Shown here: piece by piece, positions 26,801 through 35,800 of the stretch | Position numbering within the stretch: position 1 is the stretch's first letter | Layout of the letters: each line of letters starts with the position of its first letter | NCBI RefSeq assembly: GCF_032854445.1 | Contig: NC_088300.1 | Span: forward strand, 4,648,001 to 4,712,000 | DNA length: 64,000 bases | From: Liolophura sinensis | Taxonomy: Eukaryota; Mollusca; Polyplacophora; Chitonida; Chitonidae | Reading direction: 5' to 3' | The notes under the pieces: model-generated | Database searches by the model: none | What the model saw: only the letters and a program-made list of their open reading frames with translations | Told to the model about the DNA's origin: nothing | Made by a program: the position numbers and the translations under genes

Positions 26801-29800
26801 AAGTCTGGACCCATAGGCAATTTACTATATAACAATTACAGTTTAAAACAAGTGTTCCAAATGACTGCCACCTTCCTCCAAACACTTTCTTACTCGAGAG
26901 ACACATGATCTTTGCACATTTCGAAGCATAGAGTTATTCTATCTTGTGGTTTCAATTTCTTGTGTGATGTTATCTTTTAGTGCTTGTAATGTTCTTGGTT
27001 TGTTAGCATAAACCACAAGTGCCTATGGGTCCAGACTCTTGCTCCACCCTGTATATAGTGTTACCCTCATATTGGGTGGAACAGCTTGTCTCCCCATCTA
27101 CATTTTACTTTTCCAATCTCAATATTCTCACATGCTCACTGATAGGAAGATGCCTCGCGCTAACAGACTGAGTATCGCACTTCCTAGGTACACGTAGTTA
27201 TTTCCAGACTTTTGTCAAGTTTTTAAATAAACTCAACACATAATGTATAATAACGCTCTCTATATGCATTTGTACAATGGTACCTTTTTATCTACCAACA
27301 AGAAGCTCTACAAGTCACTACGTCATTCATCCTATATTTTAACAAGAACTGTTTTTTAACAATTTTGTTAAAAAGTTTACTGAGCCAGCACAATGAGGAC
27401 AGACATGAGTTATCATAGGTGCTTTACACCTTGTAAAAATACCTACTGTTGTGTTAGGCATGACCTGGTCTGATAGGCCACACCTACACCACAGGTCCTT
27501 GAGCAGGGGGTATGTTCAGACCAAGCACTCCAGTCACCAGCTGCACTATTCACAGGTACCTGAGAAAATACCAACAGTTGGTTAACATACATGTCTATAA
27601 GTCATCCTCAAATTCATGTTAAACATCAAATTTAGCAACAGTGTTATCAAAATCAAAAGTAATCTATAAGGCTCAAACTGCAAACGTTCCAGCAACAAAA
27701 TATTCTAGATTTCTTTTACTGCTATTAAAATAATTAAAATAAAATAAGACGCAATGAAAGTCAAACAAAATGTCAGCAGAATACCTAGTGCATCCACATT
27801 CAAACAGTGGTGGCACAGTGAAAAAGGAAATTGTGGTTATCTGGAAAAAGACGAAGTCTCCAGGTATGTGTCAATCACAGAGCTGAAGATTGGAAACATA
27901 CAAACCTCCTAACCTAATCACATGTGCTCATTTAAAATACTAACAAGAGTTCAGGTGAACACAACATATGACTGCATAAAATAGATAATTTGTTTGAAAT
28001 GTATAACAGAAAACCAGAGCAGCATTGTGATGTTATAAACTTAAAAGTACTTCATAAGTATTGATAGGCTTTAGTGCCGGGTATAAAATAGTAACCTGGA
28101 AAGTATAAATGTTACATCACATCTGTGTCTATGTAAAAAAAAACTGCATATAGAAAACAACAGGAGATACAGCCCAAACATAAATCCAAATGATCAGACG
28201 AGCAACATTACGAAACCATAATCTGTTCTGCCTAATGGCAGCAGTCCTATGTGGACAAATGTGAGGCATAACACAATTGGAGTTGTATCCTGGACATAAA
28301 ATTTACGTCCATCAATATAACAGATGTAAGAAATAAGCAATCTGGTTACCATGACAACTGTCTAAATACACAAATGTGAGTCACAACATATCATCACATC
28401 TATATCTATGTATCCACAAAAAACTAAAACTGCACATGGAAAACAAATGCAGTTGTAACTCGAACACGAAATCATATATATTTATGTAGATTATCTAGGG
28501 ATGATGGCAAGCTGGTCACCATTCCAATGGTGAAAACGGACAAACTTTTGTCCCGACATATCAGCGTCTCCGTATCTCCAAGAATTAAATTTGACTATGG
28601 AAACAGCTGGAGTTGTAGCCCGGACATTAAGCTCATGCCTAACTATAGAGTAGATACCAATGAAATAGCAATTCAGTTACAGAAGAAATGGACAAATGAG
28701 TCGGGCCACATCTGCGTATCTGTATACATCCTGTGCGGAAAACAGTTGGAATGGTTGAAGTCGAGCCTGGTCACGAAATCACGCAGTACATATGTAGGGA
28801 TGATGCCGCGCTGGTTACCATGGCGACAGTGAAAAATCGACAAATGCAAGTCCTCACACATAACCTCAGCATCTAAGAATCCACCAAGAATTAAAATGGA
28901 GTATGGAAAACATTTGGATCGTAGTTTGGACATGAAGTGCATACCTATATAACTATATAGTAGTTATCAGGGAATCAAGTGTTGTAGCTCGGACACAAAA
29001 TCATGTTAATTTATACAGTATATATATTAAAAATGGTGATCTGGTTACCATGACAACCTCGGAAATGGACAAATGCAAGTCACAACAAATCATCACCTTA
29101 GTATCTACATACTGTAGCTACCAAGACCACGCATAAAAAACAACTGGACATATCGAGCAGGCAAAAATATGGACAGACAGACAAACAAAGTCTAATTCTT
29201 CAAAATAGAACTCATACTAAGTATGAAACTGTGAGGGCTTAATCAGCTTTTATTTCAGAACCTCACATTAAGATTACAATTTGACCACCCCAGCCAATGA
29301 CTGTGCCCTATAAACAGGTCAAAGATACATGCGTGGGCAAAAAAATTTATGAATAGGCTGGTAAACAATATCTCAGGACATTAGCCTGTCTCATACTCAA
29401 GTCAAAGTCTGATAACAGTATTACCAGTGAAGCTCTCAGGTCACAGAACCCTAGCTGCTTCATGTACATCTTCAATTCAAAACTAGGTTTTCACCTTCGT
29501 TAACAATTTCCTTAACGATTATCAGTTACATATTTACTTGAATTGTTATTTTGCAAAAACAGAATGGACAAATATGGTAATGAAAGCTGTACATTCTAGC
29601 TTACCTGATAAAGAATTAGTGAAAATTTTAATGCATTTCTCTGGGTATATGTAGCAATAAACCCCTAGATTTTGGACACACGCATAATTTGTCTATTGAA
29701 ACAGTACAATAGACAAACAACATGGGAATATGAGCACTGAAAGGCATGGAAATATATGTACTTGTATTGTACAGTGTTTAGCACAATCCATTTACTACAG

Positions 29801-32800
29801 AAATATACATCTCTAATTTAGGCAAGCCAGACAAGCCTTCATCACTGGTTTCTCTCTCCGCCCAATGCAGTTTACATGATCTAGGTGCTCAAACTACATG
29901 TAGCCTTAAGATAATGGACTTTTTATGTGACATTAAGACACATGTTGTGTCCTGAACATTAAAACTTAATACACAGTCATGACAATTAAACCAGTTAGAA
30001 GAAATAATCTTTTTGTTTAAATATTAAGTGCTCTCTAGAATATGAGCATTAAAATTGATTGCAATTGATTTTATGTCTTTGCAGATGGAACTGAAAGTGT
30101 GTAGCTGTTTGGGTGGTTTGCTAACTATTCTACACCGATGTCAGTTGCGGTCCACATGCAAATATACACATTAAACAGAGAGGCCTGACAGATGACAAGC
30201 AAGGACGCTGGAAACTTTGATAAGAATAAAAAACATTTAATGACAAAACAGTATAGATACAAATCTGCAGCTCTCCTTTTCCATGTATGTCGATGCATGG
30301 CACAGCAAGACAGCAAGTACTTTAGTAGCCCCAGGTGGCTACTTTAACTCCTCTCTTTGTGCTGGGCGGGCCGGTATTGCAGCCAGAGGGGCAACAAATG
30401 GTAAACCATACACCATATTCCAGCCATGTCCGATAAGTCCTTTCTAAACAATGGCTGCGGTCCAAAACTGGCGTCAACTTTGGCTCTTACCTCTCAGCTC
30501 GCCCGCACACACAACATATTTTAGTAAATGCTAATTTCCATTCGGTAATGGCACACCAGCCCACAATTCACCACATGGCTAACCATTTCTAAACAAGGCG
30601 TCCATTACGCTCATCTTTCAGCCTTAAGTAACTTTCTGACAAAGTGGCTAAGAGTACAGAAAACTAGTTTTCTTACTGTGGTCAGGCCTATATGTCATAA
30701 CCCAGGAGTGGTTTCAGATTTAATTGTAAAAAAAATCAGATCAGACTGACGTTGTTGTTGCAGTACGTTGCACAAGATAATTCTATTTTGAATGATACTA
30801 GCGATATTTTTTGAGAGAAATAACCTATAATTTGTAATGGAATGAGAGTGTTTACTAGGCTAAAAGGTATTACATAACCAGCGACAACAAAGAAAAAGAT
30901 CACGTGGTTGGGTACAGGTAGAGCCTTTAGCACCTGGTTTCAGATGGAAGTGGGGCTAAAACCGGTAGGTTGGATAAGCTAATTCTAGTAGTGTCGGCAT
31001 TATAACTTTTTCAACGGGCAGAAGGAAACTATATGTAATTTCTGCCTGCAGACCGTTGCCGTGAATCAAACTATGATGACAAATCGCAATAAGCGTGAAA
31101 GTGAACATAAATCTATCATTTGCTATACGATTTTAAGTAAGTATTCTTACACTGTTCCCAGGTAAGAATTATCTACAGTCTCACATCTCCTCTAATCTGG
31201 TGAATATAAACCTTTTACATGTACTTTCCACAAATCACAAATTCACCGCGCTTCTAACAACGCCTCCTACTGGATGACCGAGTCAAGGGGGGATAATGCC
31301 CAGTGAATTTGAAATGCAAAATGGTAGCTCTACATTCCATTCCGATGTGTGAGGATAGGATCGCAGCAGTGTCAGGCAATCGCTCTCTCGTGATTACTTT
31401 GTCTCTTCAGTTTGGAACTCCAGTTAGATTACGTGATTACAACCTAAAGGTTATTTCATCATCGATTTCAAATGGTTCACTTTATCCTCTCGTACACAGT
31501 TTACCGTTACGTGTTTACTTCAATTATTCGAGCATAACGGGCAAAAGACGTTGTAAGCTGGGCTCACTTTAGACCATAGATCTAAATTGTAGATCATATT
31601 GAAGGTTGTACACATGGACACTGACATCAAAACATCAGTTATAGAAAACCAACTTGGGCATGTAAGAAATCTGCACACCGTAGGCCTACCACATTGTGTA
31701 GGCTTTTTAACAGCGTATTTGTAGTTTCCAGCCCGAAGTGTAGGCCTATAGGAGACACGTGGACGGTAGGCTAATAAAAGTGATGCAAAATGTGACTTTT
31801 CATATCGACCAATATCAAGTATGAATGCATGAGAGGTCAAAGTGTATGACTTCAGTTACAATGCTCTGCACAACGATATTGTCAAAATAACCATGATTTA
31901 CATGTTGACATATCACGCGGAGGTTATTCAGTTAGCCTATTATAGGCCTACATATGCCAGGTATACCTGTATAGTAGAGTGAGAGGCAACGATTACAAAT
32001 GAACGGAGATGCACAAGAAGAAACGTTATAGTGGTAAAAAAGATTTGGTATGCATAGGCCCATGTAGGTTTATCTGTCAGAAAATCCGAATAAAGGTACA
32101 TGTAGGCCTGTGTATGTATTTGTCAGCTTTTCATGAGAGCCATGTAATGAGCGCTGGCATATAAGGCCTTACCAGACTTACCAGTGAAGGCCTCGAAGTG
32201 CTTACCTGTTTATTACATCAGAGTGACCTTTCCAAAAGCTTCCCATTAATGCATGCATCAGCACATTTATATGATATGATGTGGATTTTTTTTCTTAACT
32301 TTCTACAGGAGTATTTGGATAACCTGTAGACCTATACATTGCCATGCTATGGTCGTAAACACTATACGCGTCGAAACTTACTACATTGTACAATAAAGGT
32401 TTAACACTAGTTAAGTTGTTTCTATGAAAGAAAATAGACGTAATGACAGATGGATAAAAGCCCATCCCGAAATGCGTCCAGCATATGAGTGCATGTAGTC
32501 GAGTGTAAGTACTCATGCTGCGCATATATTGACAATATGTAGGCCTACAATGGGTTTTTAATGATTAACAGTTCGGTTGACCCAAAAAAGATAAATCTAG
32601 GCCAGACGTAAGACATTCTCTTGGGTTATTCGTGTAATCTGCAGCTACTTAAATAAAGTACAGACGTCGCGTCAGGTGTCCCCAGTCCATATAGGTTATA
32701 GGCCTATGCGATGAACAATTTCACTAACAAAAAAACCGCTTGAACCCTACCTTATTTTTGCTATCCTCCAATTCCATAAAACGCCCGAAATGTGATATAT

Positions 32801-35800
32801 CAAAGCCAGCATTGGTAATCCATCTTTCAACAGTAATCCATCCGTTTAAACTTTCGAATCGGACAGCTCAAATCAGCATCTGCCATGCTTGGAATTTTTG
32901 TTCAACTTTGGGCAAGGTGATGGGTCGCGAAAATTTTATCCTACCGAACATTCTCTTTAAGAATCGCATACCGTAAAAGTGATATGGTGAAAAAACATTT
33001 TGGAAGAGGAAAAAAAATTACATGGTGAAAAAAAAATTTGGGAGACATGGTGCAAAAAAAATTATTTGGAAGAGAAAATTTTTTATTAACCTCAGGGGTA
33101 ATTGTCCAATCATAAGGGTTACGATGTAATCTCATCTACATATAGGAGGCTACTGTCTGATCGTCAGTGCCATTATACTTTTGCTAATTAACTTTTGTCG
33201 CTTGCAAATGATACTTTCTCAATCCCAAAATATTATTTTAAACGACGAGGAACGCCAACCCGATTTCCAGTACAACAATCTGGGATTATTAATAAAGCAA
33301 AGATTCAACCAAATAATACAATAAGATTAAAACTTATCACAGCCGTGATCAGACATGAATATGACATAAAGTTAAGGCCTTTGGTCCTAACGTACATATA
33401 GCTTGCTTTAGTTCCACCCTGGTTGGGTCAAGTGCACATGTATTCGAATAGTGTCTCGAATACAAAGAATGTATTCTTTTGAGATTACAAGAACTCAACA
33501 GAGCTATGTAAGGGCTGGACTGCAGGCTGCATTTTGTATTTTATTTTTTATTTAGTCCCTATATGACTCTTTGAATCTGTTTATTAATAGGGTGTCTCGT
33601 CGACGTACGGAAATGCATTGTCCACCTAAAACAAGTCGGTCTAAAGTGATGTACTGTTTTATTCTTGCAGTAGGCCTACGTCACTGTTTCGGCGTAGACG
33701 TGTCCGTCAAGCGAAGTCGTAGGCCTATACATGTACATGAAGTTCACAAGCATTGCAGCGTAGGCGATCATGTCCACTGAAATCTTTGCTCTTGATTTAA
33801 AATACAAATTGTTTATCTCATGGTAAGATCCTATATTCAAAATATGTAGTTCAGTGAGAGATGCTCGTCTGTGGCTGCAATATTTGCTGTTTGATTGCAC
33901 ATGACCTGTGATTCGTTGGTGCCCCAACTTTTAAAATCAGGGCTTAAAAATAAAGATTTTCTCTTCCCAAAAAAAATTTTTCACCACGTCATATTTTTTT
34001 TTTATCTTAAAAAAAAATTTGGTTCTCGTCCCAAAATTTTATTTTCAACAACTCTTACGGCTCCGTAGGCGGCCGTCGTATAAGTGAAATATTCTTGAGC
34101 ACGGCATAAAACTTCAGTCAAATAAATAAAGAAATCGACTGATCGATTCAACAAATCCCTCCGTATAAAGAAGGCTACTTAGCGAAAAGTCAGAACACAT
34201 GACCTAACTGGTTAAAGGCATGTCATCTCCAAATAGAGCGACGTATTATACCACTGAGCCATGCAATCCTGACCATTAATTTATACAAATGTAATAAATC
34301 AGTTAAATTTTAGAAATGAACACATCAACTGTTGGTATAGGTTCCTGCTAAATGTTCATATTGAAAGGGCAGACTGACCCATAGCAAACGAGTAAAGTGA
34401 AATCACAGCTGAGAAAAATGTTTTCAGGCAATTTAGCAGCTAAAAACAAAAACAAAAAAACAAGAGTGAATCAATAATTAGAGCATTCTTACTTTCTAGC
34501 CAGGCCAGCCTACCGTCCTTATTTACTTACACTTACATAGACAGTTTCTGTTTGACGTTAATAGGAAATGTTTCCTGTGTACAGTAAGAGTGTACAGTGT
34601 GAGAGGATTTTATAGCTGCGTATATCGAGTGACATATACTCACACACATCAATTGTATCACAGTTATAGCAAAAACTTTCTCCACATCCCAAACCTCTAC
34701 ATTTACGAACACGTATTACAGTTTTTACCCACATGAATATTGCACTGAATGCTATATTGACTTTTCCAAGCCCCTTCGAAGGAATGCTAATAACTTAGGG
34801 ATAAAAACTCGAGCATTATCACTTAAAATTCACCTTTTACCAAAACACGTCCGTATTTTGTGCTTTTCATTTTCCTAGTCCCCTGTGCAAACAGTCGACT
34901 CGCGGGGGCTGAATGTATCCATTCGCTAACCGATGTACATAAGTTGTCTTTTTATGCACTTTGCCCGTGCACTAAACGTGTAGAGCGATAAGACCCTATA
35001 AAGTGCTACCGTGTTGGAAACTTTTTGTGTACAATGGCGATAAGCTGTCAAATATCCGAGGGTAGAGATACATCATACCTAAGTCTTACATAAGCAGCTT
35101 TACCCACAGAAAACAGGCGACTCACATTCAAAACTGAGCTACGCAGAAGAAACACTATAAACTTAAATATTTCAAGGTATCTTATATCATGTCATTATAT
35201 ATCTATTTCTTGACTGGTTAACTGAGAGATAATTTATTTATTTGATTGCTGTTTTACGCCGTACTCAATAATATTTCAATTATGTTTCACGACGGCAGCC
35301 AGCATTATGGTGGGAGAGCCCTGGGGAAACCCACAACCATCCGCATGTTGAAGATTAATCGGTGAAACCATTTCTTTTTATGATATGTACAATTATAGGC
35401 CCACTTGTACCTTGTGTTTGTGGTCACGTCTGACTCGGGCTTCTCAGAAACAAAAATCCCCTCTGCATGTTTACATGTATTGTAGTTTGACTCCTGTAAA
35501 TGTATAAACTCGTACACAGCGGTATGGAAAGTGTGGCTACACATCTAAACAGAAGATATTTGGGTATATCATTGTCGCTTCTATTCAATTTGGCTCTTGT
35601 CCATTGAGATTTTCATATTCGGCTTCCTCTGGTTCGGATGCGATTTAAGGCGGAGGATTTCATTGTCGTGCACCTGACCGACGTCTAACATGTATCCATT
35701 TCGTCTATCCAGAGGCATATATAATTATATGACCGCCGTCGCACTAGTGAGCAGCTCGTGAAATAAGTTAGTTGCTCGCCAGCATATACAGGCGGACAAT

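Noticed and set aside
34198-34275. Possible tRNA gene on the minus strand
   Set aside because: An A-box-like CATGGCTCAGTGGTATAATA is present, but there is no convincing B box or acceptor-stem pairing; more likely a degraded SINE head.
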